From Eutreptiella sp. 'Long Island Sound 2002' (taxonomy: Eukaryota; Euglenozoa; Euglenophyceae; Eutreptiales; Eutreptiaceae): DNA of 64,000 nt. Shown one piece after another: positions 27,236-36,521 of this stretch. Below the pieces are notes generated by a model that was not told the DNA's origin, did not search any database, and saw only the letters and a list, made by a program, of their open reading frames with translations. Where the stretch lies: positions 106,594,025-106,658,024 of the forward strand of contig OZ038379.1 of NCBI GenBank assembly GCA_964036045.1, given 5' to 3'. Both the position numbers and the translations under genes were made by a program. The stretch's first letter is position 1, and each line of letters starts with the position of its first letter.

Positions 27236-27273
27236 GGGGTTCCGCACCACGCCCTAGAACGCTGCATCCCATA
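27236..27273 (-). repeat. element A right terminal inverted repeat
   Basis: Reverse complement of the left end, perfect over 38 bp. The first inner bases (CCCAATTTTGGG) also resemble the AATTTTGGGG found a little inside the left end. Confidence 0.95.
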
Positions 27274-27297
27274 AAAGAGGAAAGATCAATGACCCAC

Positions 27298-27666
27298 TTA
27301 GCGCTCTTTGTAATTCTTGAAACCATTCTCATCACCACCATTGACGAAAATCTCCTTGATGCATTTGACTATGTTGACCATTTTGTTCTCCATCCACCAC
27401 GGGCTCATGAATTCTTTATGGGTAGGGAGTTGTTCCAAAACAAGTCCGACCATCAAGTTCCATTCCGTGATGTCATGTGTCACCATTGCATGCAACCACA
27501 CCCAATCAAGGCGAAAGCACCAATGCACAATTGGATGAAGGTCACCAAAGGGAAGTGGTTCAACTTGTCCCACACCAAGTAGGTGCTCTTTCCAAGCGTC
27601 ATAGTCAATATGGACAAGACAGCGAGCGGCGCATAGCGAGTAGGGATGAATCCCACACTTCTCCAT
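27298..27666 (-). CDS. hypothetical ORF flanking element A
   Basis: A 122-codon minus-strand frame (MEKCGIHPYSLCAARCLVH... to ...NGFKNYKER) ends 25 bp outside the right end of element A. It contains several Trp and His residues and no family I recognise. It may be an exon of the same gene as the zinc-cluster ORF at 27981-28343, interrupted by the element, but splice sites are not clear. Confidence 0.35.
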   Translation of the reverse strand: MEKCGIHPYSLCAARCLVHIDYDAWKEHLLGVGQVEPLPFGDLHPIVHWCFRLDWVWLHAMVTHDITEWNLMVGLVLEQLPTHKEFMSPWWMENKMVNIVKCIKEIFVNGGDENGFKNYKER

Positions 27667-27980
27667 GTCCCAGTGGCTAGGTCGGTGGCGGGCTGAGCCC
27701 GGCCGCCTCCCCTACTACTCTCATGGTTAAATGGCCCTCTGTCATGGGTTTCGGACATCGTCATGCCAAGTCAAACCCTGCACACGAAACAATATAGACC
27801 GCATACAATAAAGCTCAATTTCCCAATTCACAATATATCATGGCCAGTATCGAACGCAAATCCAAAACAAGAAAAAGCTTCTTAGAATTGCTATCCTCGT
27901 CAGAAAAGCCGGAAACATTACGGGATTTAGGTGATTGAAGAGTCGCCAGCACTCCGCCAAGTATGCCACAGACAATACAC

Positions 27981-28343
27981 TCACAGAAGGGATTCGGAGC
28001 TTGGTGAAGGCGATTGGGAAAGTTTGGCCTTCTTGTGAGGCGGGGTTTCAAAAACAATGTTCTTTGGAGTGGAACTCCGTGTTTTGATGGGTGCGGTGTT
28101 TGTGTCCTCCGTGTGCCGTGTCGCACGGTTGGATGTATGTGGTGTAGGCACACGACCCCAACACTCTTTACAACACAAGTGTTCACCGGATGTGTCACGA
28201 AATGACCATCGCAAACGAGGAGGCACGGTGGTAAAGTACAAAGTTGGGTTGCCGGTGCAATTCACATGCACACAACAATACTGTTGTCTCTTCCCCTTCT
28301 TTGTATTCCCGGGGAATACAGGCCAAGTCGTTGCAGCTTGCAT
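27981..28343 (-). CDS. hypothetical zinc-cluster protein fragment
   Basis: A minus-strand frame of 120 codons. It holds a Cys cluster, QYCCVHVNC followed about 25 residues later by HLCCKECWG, and then a basic Ser/Thr-Pro-rich tail (KTRSSTPKNI...KKAKLSQSPSPSSES). The cluster and basic tail suggest a nuclear, DNA-associated protein. Spacing does not fit a standard GATA finger. No homologue is recognised in the window. Confidence 0.4.
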   Translation of the reverse strand: MQAATTWPVFPGNTKKGKRQQYCCVHVNCTGNPTLYFTTVPPRLRWSFRDTSGEHLCCKECWGRVPTPHTSNRATRHTEDTNTAPIKTRSSTPKNIVFETPPHKKAKLSQSPSPSSESLL

Positions 28344-28384
28344 GACGACCTGCTGTAGAAGCGAGGAAAGAATGTGGTGCGCGC

Positions 28385-29095
28385 CCTAGGCAGCTCAAAA
28401 ATCGAAGTTTTTGAAACCTGTTTCTTTTATATTGTGACTACACAATATGATCGCCCAAGGTACGTAAAGCATGTTTTAGGCCGTATTTATATTTTTTTCA
28501 CCCTATTTGGGTATTACCTCCGGGGGGGGGGGGTTTCCCAAGGGATCATTACACAACCTACTTATGCAACTTTTCACCCTGGAAAGCTCAAAAATCGAAA
28601 TTTTCGAAACTTGTTTTTATGATATTGTGACCATACAATATGACCCCCAAGGTATGTAAAGCATGTTTTAGGCCGTATTTATATGTTTTTCACCCTATTG
28701 GGGTATTAGCTCCGGCGGGGGGAGGGGGTCTCCCAAGGGATTGGTACACAACCTGCTTGTGCAGTTTTTCACCCTGCGCGGCTGAAATATCGAAGTTTTC
28801 GAAACTTGTTTTTATGATATTGTGATCTCCTAAAATGACTATCCAAGGTATGTAAAGCATGTTTTAGGCCGTATTTATATGTTTTTCACCCTATTTGGGT
28901 ATTAGGTCCAGGGGAGGGGGGGAGGAGGGGCTCGCAGGGGATTGGTACACAACCTGCTTCTGCACCTTTTCACCCTAGGCAGCTCAAAAATCAAAGTTTT
29001 GAAACTTATTATTTTGATACCATGATCACTAAAAATGACCAATGAAACTATGTAAAGCATGTTTTAGGCCGTATTTATATCGTTTTTTCCCTATG
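28385..29095. repeat. ~195-bp tandem repeat, about 3.6 copies
   Basis: The landmark GTAAAGCATGTTTTAGGCCG occurs at about 28464, 28655, 28852 and 29052, giving periods of 191-200 bp. Other shared words are CAGCTCAAAAATCGAAGTTTT, TTTTTCACCCTAT.TGGGTATTA and a G run of variable length. No coding sense. Confidence 0.85.
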
Positions 29096-29367
29096 TTGTT
29101 TGTGCGTTGCTTGGGGTAGATTCTCTCCGAGGTGGACTTGCCGAAGGCAATAGAATTTTGCATGCACATGTGCATTTGAAAGGCAAATTATAGCTGCCTT
29201 TGCCTTTCATTCCCGCCGCACAAGCGCGCACAGCGCCAATCCTTCCCTTGCCTTCGTGTCCCTGTATCCCCAAACTGCACATTGTGCACTTGTACATCCA
29301 AGATGTGCACCTTGCGGTGCACCAACTCTCCGCACAAAGCTGCAAGGGCGGGGTTGGAAGGGGGTAG

Positions 29368-29975
29368 TCATGCCGGCTTCGGGGGCAGGCCACCTGCTGG
29401 GGAGGCGGATTGACTGCCGTGGCTCCCACTGCCCTGACTCTCAGACCCTTGGGGTGGGGGTGCAGACCGTGTGACACTATGGGCAACAATGGACCTCGCC
29501 CATTCCTCTTTGGCCTTGGCCGCTTGGAGTTCGGTTTCCAACTCCTTGGCCTTGAGATGCCACTCATGGGTACTCGAGTTCGCCTTGGCCAACTTGGCCT
29601 CCAGGTCCACAATCCTCCTATCCTTGGCGTCACACTCAGCATGGGCGAGCTTCAGCTCCTCCTTGAGGGAGGCATTGGCCTCCCTCAAGGAGGTCAGGGA
29701 AGTCCAGCTGAACTCCGTCATCTCCTTGGAGATGTTCAGCCGGGACTTCCCCAAGCCCGCCACCACCGCACTGACAATGTCAGTGGTGGTTGGCACAGCG
29801 AGGTCCCCCAAGGCCTCGCATGCGCCACGGCGGGCAGCCGCCTCAATCCCCTCCACCCCCCCCCAAGCCCCCCCGAGCCCATAGCGATAGCAGCAGTAGC
29901 ACCCCCAGAAGGCTTGGGGGCCTTCCGGGTGGGGGGGGCTGCAGGGGGTGGCGCTCACATCAGCGGGACCACTAC
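29368..29975 (-). pseudogene. G2 coiled-coil remnant of another element
   Basis: The minus strand encodes a coiled coil of about 120 residues (SLREANASLKEELKLAHAE..., then IVDLEAKLAKANSST, KAKELETELQAAKAKEEWARS) and a Ser/Gly/Pro tail ending AGGLPPKPA with a stop at 29368. Layout and preceding Ala-rich region resemble G2 of element B. Upstream, at about 29975, the sequence changes abruptly into a plus-strand transposase remnant, so the two pieces face each other and come from a rearrangement. The 5' half is missing. Confidence 0.55.
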
Positions 29976-29979
29976 CCAC

Positions 29980-31015
29980 CCGTTGGAGGTTCTGTGTTGG
30001 TTGTGTGGGAAGAGTCATGAGGAGTGTGTGAACCAATTTGGTAGTGGACATGTACCAATTAAGGATGAGTGGGAACACATTGGGGTGGTGTTGAGTGCCT
30101 TGAAACCCAAACAGAGGCCACCGGAGTATGGGTTGCACGGGGCACACCACATGGTGTGCTGTGGATGTACAGGGCTTTGCAATGCATTGTGTGACCAACA
30201 TGGTTTTGCAGAAAACAGACCGTCGGAGTAGATTCAAATCTACTTGGACCCCATAAGAATCCGAGCTCGAACAGTGATAGCCCAGGATGTGGTTGGGGAG
30301 GAGAGGGATGGAGTGCAGATTGAACAGAATGCGGCAAGGGAGTGGATTAAGGCTCAGGGGTGGGATTGCATTGCCGACGAGCTCCAAACCAGCAACCTTT
30401 TTGCAACAAGACATTGTGCATAACAGTGTGCGCGTGCCATGGGGGGAGGGATTCACGCAGTGGGGAGTGCTTTTAGGAAAGACCGCTAACCTCATATGAG
30501 AAAAGGGTATTTTGACAGCCACGAGGGTGAATGAGTTGAGGGCTGACCTCAAGGGGATGGGGGCACTGCATAGGGCTTTGGGACGTAGTATTAGTTTGTG
30601 GCCCCACTTGTGGGTAGAGCACATGGTTGAGGTGGCAGGGCTGTAAGGGGATATGAGCCCGATGGGGGGGTTCAAAGCAGAGGGGAGACACAAGCCGGTG
30701 AAGCAAGAGGTCAAAAATAGGTCTTTCAAGGGGATAGGGAAGCGGAGCAGTCTCAAGGGGGGTGCGCAAGAGCTGGGGTGAATTCATCCGAAATGATAAT
30801 ATGGACCACAATTTGTTAAATAAGGGGTTCAATGTGTGGGACCCGGCATGGACAAAACAAGCGGCATACGTGAAGATCAAAAGTGCTTGGAAGCACTTGA
30901 AAGGTGTACAAAAATCAGAACACGGATTGTTGTTGTGCTCGTGCCATGTGCCTCAGCGTGCATTATCATGTCAATGCGTCTATGTACACAAGGAAGGGCT
31001 ATGGTTTCATTTAAC
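29980..31015 (+). pseudogene. T transposase remnant, plus strand
   Basis: The plus strand preserves, in several frames, the Cys cluster and second half of the D/E-type transposase: VLCWLCGKSHEEC (about 29995), KQRPPEYGLHGAHHMV (about 30110), SLWPHLWVEHMVEVAGL (about 30595), GFKAEGRHKPVKQEVKNRSFKG (about 30675), and a final NDNMDHNLLNKGFNVW (about 30795). The first half with the first Asp is gone. Stops and frameshifts make it dead. It belongs to a separate, older element whose own spacer motif appears just downstream (31025-31175). Confidence 0.75.
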
Positions 31016-31024
31016 CATGCTTTA

Positions 31025-31175
31025 GCTTAAGAGGAAACTAGTTTTAGCGCATGTCAAAACCAGATTTAGCTTGCAATCCATGGTTGCGAACCTAAGACAA
31101 AAGTAGGTGTAGTGCATGTCAAAACCAGTTTTAGCGCGCGTCAAAACCAGTTTTAGCACGCGTCAAAATGAGGTA
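31025..31175. repeat. TTTTAGCGCGCGTCAAAA-type palindrome cluster
   Basis: Repeats of AAAACCAGTTTTAGCGCGCG and GTCAAAACCAGTTTTAGC follow the transposase remnant. The motif differs from those of the neighbouring elements, so it marks this dead element as yet another motif type. Confidence 0.7.
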
Positions 31176-31339
31176 AAATCAGAGAAAGCCCCCGTTTTGA
31201 CTGTGGGGTCAAGGGAGTAGCTCCGGACACGAAACACGCTGTCGTGGGGTGATGGCGGCAGCGTTTTGGGTGATTCAAAAGCGGCGAAGTTTGGTTTTTC
31301 TTCAAAACACATTGTGCAAAAAGGGTACAAGTGGGAGGA

Positions 31340-31895
31340 GGGCAGTAAATGGGGTTCAGAGTTTTTGCCTTGATTTGCCGGAGTTTACCGCGTTTTAGCG
31401 AAACTACACTGTCTTCGTGTTTACATGCAAGTGAGGTTGGTGGTGTGGCGCAAACGGCGGCACTCACTGCGAGCCTGGATGCCTTTTGGCTGAGGTGGGA
31501 GAAGGAGGCGCGGAGCGACGTGTCGCGGAAGGTGGAGGCTGAGGCACGGAAGCTGGCCCGGGGTGAGGATGTCGCGTCGGAATCCTCTGCTTGAAAAAAA
31601 TCGTCCCTGGTTCCTGGGCAGAGGTCATGTGGGCCTCCCCCAAGGCGCCCAGAAACGTGCCGGGTGTCACTCCGGCCGGGCAAACGTCCGAGGTGGTGCG
31701 GCTCCAGTCGTAAAATGAGTTGCTGAAGGGGAAGGTGAAGGTGTTGGAGGAACAGGTGGCGGACCGCGACGCACAGCTGGTTGGTGTGTGTCGCGAGAGG
31801 CAACGGGCCGATGAGCTGCCGAAGGAGCGCGACAGCCAGCTGCTGGCAGAGCGCGCCACGTGGGGTGTCACGCACCAGGCGCACCTGGAAAAGGG
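31340..31895 (+). pseudogene. coiled-coil remnant interrupted by element B
   Basis: Plus-strand frames encode SLDAFWLRWEKEARSDVSRKVEAEARKLARGE (about 31470-31570) and, after stops, LKGKVKVLEEQVADRDAQL...KERDSQLLAERATW (about 31722-31865). Both are typical coiled coil and similar in character to G2 proteins. The second piece runs to the left end of element B at about 31895, so B may have inserted here. Confidence 0.45.
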
Positions 31896-32049
31896 TACCT
31901 TAGTGCACCCTTTTTTCAAAGCCCCCTAAACTACCTTACTAGGCCATGGGGGGGGTTGGAGGGACCTCATAGGCACATGGAGTGCTTGTTTGTGCCCTAG
32001 CACCCCTGGGTTCTTCGTTCCTAGGGGTACAACACCGATTTTCAAATTT

Positions 32050-32200
32050 GCACATCACCCCTTAGTGCACCCTTAGTGCACCCCTTGTTGCGCAACAACC
32101 CCCCCCTTGTTGCACCCTTAGTGCACCCCCTTAGTGCGCACTAACCCCCCTTAGTGCACCCCTTAGTGCACCCCTTAGTGCACCCCCCCAAAGGTCCCTC
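32050..32200. repeat. element B palindrome cluster, 3' end
   Basis: Runs of CCCTTAGTGCACCCCTTAGTGC with TTGTTGCGCAACAA, between the left end and the transposase stop. Confidence 0.85.
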
Positions 32201-32249
32201 CGAACGCCCTTCACATTCGCAAGCATGACACATAACACAATGGGCCCCC

Positions 32250-33908
32250 TTATTTCAAGTACTTCCTCCCCAAGAGGATGCCACGCCTCTCCTTCTCTTT
32301 TGCTTGCATGATCTTCCTTGCCAAGAGACCTAAGTCAAGGTTAGACATATTTACAACATGGCCCATGGAGAAAATTGATAGGCAGGGGTTGAGCAATGCC
32401 CAACCTTTGCAACTATTGTGCAAATCCCTTTTAAAAGGGCTATTTTTCTTTTCACTAGGTATACTAGAGAAAATATAGAAGTTTCTATACTTCTTTGCAA
32501 AAAAGGGGGAGTGGGCACATGTCCAATGGACCCATGTGCTCACTTTCCACCCAAGGTCACCCCACCCAGTTGCAAATTGTTCAACAGCCTTGCAATAACA
32601 AAGGACCTCGGGTTCATTGAAGTATGACTTTTGTCGCCAAAATTGGTGAATTGTTGCAAATTGGCGAAGCAAGGTGTGCACCACCACCCAAATATAGGGC
32701 CCTGCAGGGCTAACAACATCGGGCTTCACCACGTTAATCATCTCACCATGCCACACAGGTTTTGCCATAAATGCAAGTGCCATGGTTAGGTCAAAAGTGT
32801 GCTCCTTAGCCCTTCTGGGGGCAATGCGCTCACTTTCTGGGATGCCTTTGCAAGCTTCCTTAACATCATTCACTATAGCATCCAATGCTCGCACACCTGG
32901 ATGGATGCCCCTACTATGGAGCTCCTTCCTAAGTCTTTTGACCAAAATGCAAAGGACCCGGCTGGTGGCATGAACATAGTCCCCTACTCTTCTACTTACT
33001 GGGATGCATCTCAAGTAGGCCCCCCACCTAACACCATCCATGCACCCGGTGAACAAAAGGAGGCTTTGGTCATCATCACAAATCCAACACTTGGATACTC
33101 GTGATGGATTTCCTGCAAGAAGATTCTTGCCATCCCCTGTAATGATGCAGCTAAATCCTAATACATTGCCTTGCCAAACCACATCCTCATTTGCCTCCAA
33201 GTCAGCAACTTGTTCGTTGAGGCCATGAGTGGCATCCATGGCCAGTAAATAAGCTGCATCATCCCCCCCCCACATTGCCCACCATGTGGGCCAAAGGTTT
33301 GGGGCCCCGGCATCTCCCACTTCTAGCCAACAGTGGACAGAGGTGTCACACCTTGTTGCACTAGATTTCCAAAGTGGTGTGGCATCTGCCGAGGTCACCA
33401 CAAAAAGTGTGTTCCCCACACAATTGAAGGCATTGGCCCTTTGGGCCAAATTGACCTGATATGTTACAACCTCCCTCAGCTTATTGGCTGCGGAGGCTCT
33501 CCTTAGACCTGTCTCTGTGCTTATGGCCCTAGGTCGAGCCTTGTAGGGTGTATTCATTTCCCTTACCCTCATTAGGTCACTCCTCCTGCATGCCCTTGGA
33601 ACCTTTAGCATGGACCTCACACTTAGCTTCATTGTGCGGGCCATGGTTAACACACGTAACGCTTCTAGAGTCTTTGGGTCCTTCTCTTCCTGGTCCTCAT
33701 GCCATGCTGCAGAGCCCCCCCGTAGAAACACCACTCCTTTGTGTGTCATGCTCAACTCCAAATCCCCATCTTGCAGCAGGCTTCGAAGTAACTTCTGAGC
33801 AGCCTTCAATCTTCTATGTTTTGTTTTCCCCTTGACAGTTGAAAAGGGGTGTTGGCGAAGGGCTTCTAGGGATGTGCAGCACTTGTCAACGATGGCCTCT
33901 AGGCTCAT
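32250..33908 (-). CDS. element B transposase-like protein (T), intact frame
   Basis: A 552-residue protein from ATG 33908 (MSLEAIVDKCCTSLEAL) to TAA 32250. Visible motifs: first Asp in VVTSADATPLWKSSATRCD (about residue 180); second Asp in CIITGDGKNLLAG followed by a Cys pair in SKCWICDD (about residue 280); the conserved WVVVHTLLRQF; WVHWTCAHSPFF; and SEKKNSPFKRDLHNSCKGW, with the likely catalytic Glu. The order Asp, Asp, Cys insert, Glu fits an RNase H-fold (DDE-type) transposase with a zinc-binding insert. The pairing with a dioxygenase recalls KDZ transposons, but KDZ signature motifs are not visible. A pyrimidine-rich acceptor (TTTGTTTCCAG) just upstream suggests a palindrome-filled 5' UTR intron. 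Confidence 0.75.
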   Translation of the reverse strand: MSLEAIVDKCCTSLEALRQHPFSTVKGKTKHRRLKAAQKLLRSLLQDGDLELSMTHKGVVFLRGGSAAWHEDQEEKDPKTLEALRVLTMARTMKLSVRSMLKVPRACRRSDLMRVREMNTPYKARPRAISTETGLRRASAANKLREVVTYQVNLAQRANAFNCVGNTLFVVTSADATPLWKSSATRCDTSVHCWLEVGDAGAPNLWPTWWAMWGGDDAAYLLAMDATHGLNEQVADLEANEDVVWQGNVLGFSCIITGDGKNLLAGNPSRVSKCWICDDDQSLLLFTGCMDGVRWGAYLRCIPVSRRVGDYVHATSRVLCILVKRLRKELHSRGIHPGVRALDAIVNDVKEACKGIPESERIAPRRAKEHTFDLTMALAFMAKPVWHGEMINVVKPDVVSPAGPYIWVVVHTLLRQFATIHQFWRQKSYFNEPEVLCYCKAVEQFATGWGDLGWKVSTWVHWTCAHSPFFAKKYRNFYIFSSIPSEKKNSPFKRDLHNSCKGWALLNPCLSIFSMGHVVNMSNLDLGLLARKIMQAKEKERRGILLGRKYLK

Positions 33909-33949
33909 GGTGCCAGCTGGAAACAAAGTAGGAGAGGTGCCCCAAGGGG

Positions 33950-34115
33950 TGCACTAAGGGGGGTTAGTGCGCCCTTATCGCGCGATAAGGGGGCGCGATA
34001 AGGGGGGTTATCGCGCACCTTATCGCGCGATAAGGGGGCGCGATAAGGGGGGTTATCGCGCACCTTATCGCGCGATAAGGTGCGCGATAAGGGGGGTTGT
34101 TGCGCCCCTTGTTGC
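33950..34115. repeat. element B palindrome cluster between G3 and T
   Basis: Tandem TTATCGCGCGATAAGG and GGGGGTTATCGCGC units. Flanked by a possible donor (GGGTAATGG, about 34140) and the acceptor at about 33920, so it is probably the 5' intron of the T transcript. Confidence 0.8.
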
Positions 34116-34197
34116 AAACTGAGAACACTGCCATTACCCATTAATGTTCCTTCACTGCCAAGCACAGCAGGCATGTGCACAACGCAACACAACAGCT

Positions 34198-34890
34198 TCA
34201 ATTGCACGTGTTCACTCCACAGTTCCAGCCACCACAGGGCAGTCCACATGGGAGCTTGAAGCCCAAGTCATCCAACCTCTCCAAGCTGTCTTGGGAGGCA
34301 CCATCAATGTTCCCTCCATTAAACAATACAATGCTCCACCTGTCACCTGTCCATTGTGCAGGACAATGGAAAGCATAGCTGCTGAAGATGACGCCCCTTC
34401 GGGCAGGGTGCACCCCCCCCACCACATCACGACCACTGCACACCTTGGTGGCACATTTGGTCTTCCTCCCCTTCTCCCCTCCCCAAAGGAGACCACCCTC
34501 TGCAACCCACAAACCCCCCCCTTCAAAGTCCCCTCCCTCCAAGACTGCAGACAAGGGGCTGTGGTCTTTCGGATGGCAGTGGGGGAGCATGGGGGTTGTT
34601 GTGCAGTATTGTGCCACCTGAACAGAGCACCAATGAAACCACGATGGCAATTGGGCTCTGGCCCATAGGTGTACAATGTGTAGAAACTTGTCCACACCAT
34701 CATGTTCCGTGGATTTGAGCATCTTGGAGGTGTGCCATGTGGGCCCCACCCTTCCATACCCAAACTGGCAGACACGAATAGGAGCACCAAATCGGGTGCT
34801 ATGTTTGAAGCACTTCAAGCGCATGGCACAATCAAACAAATCTCCCACACTGGGGGTTGCAAAGAGGGCCCCCATGGGAGGGGAATCCTG
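34198..34890 (-). CDS. element B G3: TET/JBP-like dioxygenase, in frame after UGA
   Basis: The frame continues directly from the G2 stop (TGA 34891-34893) with no further stop to TGA at 34198. The first ATG is five codons later (34875, MGALFATP). Key features: SVQVAQYCTTTPMLPHCHPKDHSPLSAV, then GGDFEGGGLWVAE, and the C-terminal YAFHCPAQWTGDRWSIVLF...LDDLGFKLP. The GG pair and the His with Arg nine residues on match G3 of D and A. The HxD site is not canonical here (HPKD, His three before Asp) whereas D has HQD. It could be translated by readthrough, by reinitiation, or not at all. Predicted nuclear Fe(II)/2OG oxygenase; activity doubtful. Confidence 0.62.
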   Translation of the reverse strand, partial: QDSPPMGALFATPSVGDLFDCAMRLKCFKHSTRFGAPIRVCQFGYGRVGPTWHTSKMLKSTEHDGVDKFLHIVHLWARAQLPSWFHWCSVQVAQYCTTTPMLPHCHPKDHSPLSAVLEGGDFEGGGLWVAEGGLLWGGEKGRKTKCATKVCSGRDVVGGVHPARRGVIFSSYAFHCPAQWTGDRWSIVLFNGGNIDGASQDSLERLDDLGFKLPCGLPCGGWNCGVNTCN

Positions 34891-36180
34891 TCACTCACTA
34901 AATGGGGGTTGTGAGGGCGGGTGAGGGCTGGACGGCCATTTCCTTGCAACCACCTGTTTCACAGGGGTGCTCAGAACCTCAGGCATGGCCGGGCTCGTCA
35001 CACTCAGACCTGAACCAACAGCTGCAGACCTAGGGCTCAATGCCCCTCCACCCAAAGCACTTGTCAAATTGGCTTGCAAAGTAGCCTTGTCTACTGCCAA
35101 TGCATCAACCTCAACTCTCAAGGCATCACGCTCACCCTTGTACCTCATACGCTCAGTCTCAGATTGCAACAACTGGGCATGCAAGTTGTCCTTCTGAGCA
35201 ATGGCCTCTTGGCGACTGTCCCTTTCAGCCCTCAGCAGATCAGTCAGCTTACCAACCTTGTCCTCAGAAGATTTCAGCTTTCCCTCCAAAGAAGCAATCT
35301 GCCTTTGCAGCTCGCTCTTTCGAGCCTCTTTCAGAGCACCTGCAACTGCACTGGTGGAATGGCCCACAATGGCCCCCTGAATGCTGTCCAACACTCCCTG
35401 GCCCATGTCCTCCGAAATCTGGTTGGCAACTGCAGCTGCCACTGCCTCTACACTTGTGGAGCTTAGCTTAATACCCTCCTCTGCTTGGGGCTTTGGAGTC
35501 TTGCCTTTTTTTGTGCCACTGGGACTTGCTGTGGCCTTTCTCTTCTTGGGTTGTTGTGCCAGGGGGGTGCCATCATCATCCGAAGAGGACACCTGGACCT
35601 CTTCTTTCTTCAGCCCCCTTCCGTACCTCCTCGTTGTGTCACCCTCCCAATCAGCCATCCATTCATTCACAAAAGCAGGCATCTCATCACCTCCAATGCT
35701 TTTCAACATTCTTAGGGCTTTGTACGTGATCCAACGCCAGTTTTGTTCCAAATCAACTTCCAAACACTTCATTTGATTTTTTCTGCCACCTTCGTAATAT
35801 GATATATAGCAAAGGATGACTGGGGTATCCTCAGGAGCCCCGTGAACCCGGACACAGATGGGCAACCTAATTTTCTTGGACACACCTTCCTTCCCTGCTT
35901 GTTTTGCTTTGAGGGTAAATTCTTTACACCAGTGGGTTTTCGCTTTGGGGTCCATCCCTGCAACCTGGACCTCCGACCCAAAGCCAGAGGCCTCCAACAG
36001 TGCAGGGGGGGGGGGGATTTCCCACTCCTCCCCCAGCGGTGCTGCCACACTTTCCATGCGGGCACCCGTAGCCTGGGCACCCGTAGCTGCGGCACTTGCT
36101 GCTCCTCCACGCACTCCACCCGCTCCACCCACTCCAGGAACCTCAAGGCGATCCAGTCGCGGCCATTGGCCAATGGTGAC
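34891..36180 (-). CDS. element B G2: second exon of G1-G2, coiled coil
   Basis: 429 codons after the acceptor CGCTTAG|GTCACC, reading VTIGQWPRLDRLEVPG. There is a Gly/Ala-rich start and a globular domain (HWCKEFTLKAKQAGKEG...VRVHGAPEDTPVILCYISYY...WRWITYKALRML). A basic Lys/Pro stretch with likely nuclear signals (KKRKATASPSGTKKGKTPK) follows, then a coiled coil of ~130 residues (ELQRQIASLEGKLKSSEDKVGKL...) and a Ser/Pro tail ending at TGA 34891-34893. It is in frame with the G1 exon upstream (phase 0) and with G3 downstream. The role is unknown; coiled coil and basic patches suggest a multimerising DNA-associated subunit for the oxygenase. Confidence 0.7.
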   Translation of the reverse strand, partial: VTIGQWPRLDRLEVPGVGGAGGVRGGAASAAATGAQATGARMESVAAPLGEEWEIPPPPALLEASGFGSEVQVAGMDPKAKTHWCKEFTLKAKQAGKEGVSKKIRLPICVRVHGAPEDTPVILCYISYYEGGRKNQMKCLEVDLEQNWRWITYKALRMLKSIGGDEMPAFVNEWMADWEGDTTRRYGRGLKKEEVQVSSSDDDGTPLAQQPKKRKATASPSGTKKGKTPKPQAEEGIKLSSTSVEAVAAAVANQISEDMGQGVLDSIQGAIVGHSTSAVAGALKEARKSELQRQIASLEGKLKSSEDKVGKLTDLLRAERDSRQEAIAQKDNLHAQLLQSETERMRYKGERDALRVEVDALAVDKATLQANLTSALGGGALSPRSAAVGSGLSVTSPAMPEVLSTPVKQVVARKWPSSPHPPSQPPFSE

Positions 36181-36521
36181 CTAAGCGGAATGAGGGGACA
36201 AGTGAGAAAAGGGAAGGGGTCCAATTCAGTGGAAATCAGTAACACGAACGTTGCTTGTTTCGCACTTAGTGCGCCCCTTATCGCGCGATAACCCCCCTTA
36301 TCGTGCCCCTTATCGAGCGATAAGGGGGCGCGATAACCCCCCTTATCGCGCCCCTTATCGCGCGATAAGGGGACGCGATAACCCCCCTTATCGCGCCCCC
36401 TTATCGCGCGATAAGGGGGCGCGATAACCCCCCTTAGTGCACCCCTTATCGCGCGATAAGGGGCGCGACAACCCCTTAGTGCGCCCCTTAGAGCAGTCAC
36501 AAATCATGTGCATATGCACAC
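36181..36521 (-). other. element B G1/G2 intron packed with palindromes
   Basis: A 341-bp GT-AG intron, donor CATCAG|GTGTGC, acceptor CGCTTAG|GTCACC, phase 0. From 36265 to 36490 it consists of TTATCGCGCGATAAGG and CCCCTTATCGCGC units plus CCTTAGTGCGCCCC. It follows the codon for the last Gln of the CTCHQ motif, the same place as in element A. Confidence 0.88.

Larger units (their letters stand above)
21101..27273 (-). mobile_element. element A: composite DNA transposon with perfect TIRs
   Basis: The ends are exact inverted repeats of at least 38 bp. The left end begins TATGGGATGCAGCGTTCTAG at 21101, and its reverse complement ends at 27273. Inside, all on the minus strand, are G1 (26884-24762), a palindrome-filled intron, a shortened G2/G3 (24518-23620) and the transposase T (23145-21486). 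Clusters of CGCGATAACT / TAGTTAGAGC motifs separate every gene and lie at both ends. No clear target-site duplication is visible (GTA on the left, AAA on the right). It carries frameshifts, mostly in homopolymers, so it is probably inactive or mis-assembled in places. Confidence 0.88.

Noticed and set aside
21095-27280. Target-site duplications for elements A and D
   Set aside because: Bases outside the inverted ends (GTA/AAA for A; TTGTAA/CTACAT for D) do not match convincingly.
32250-33908. Naming the T proteins KDZ, hAT or MULE transposases
   Set aside because: The motif order fits a DDE enzyme with a Cys insert, but I cannot see diagnostic motifs of any named family. A profile search is needed.
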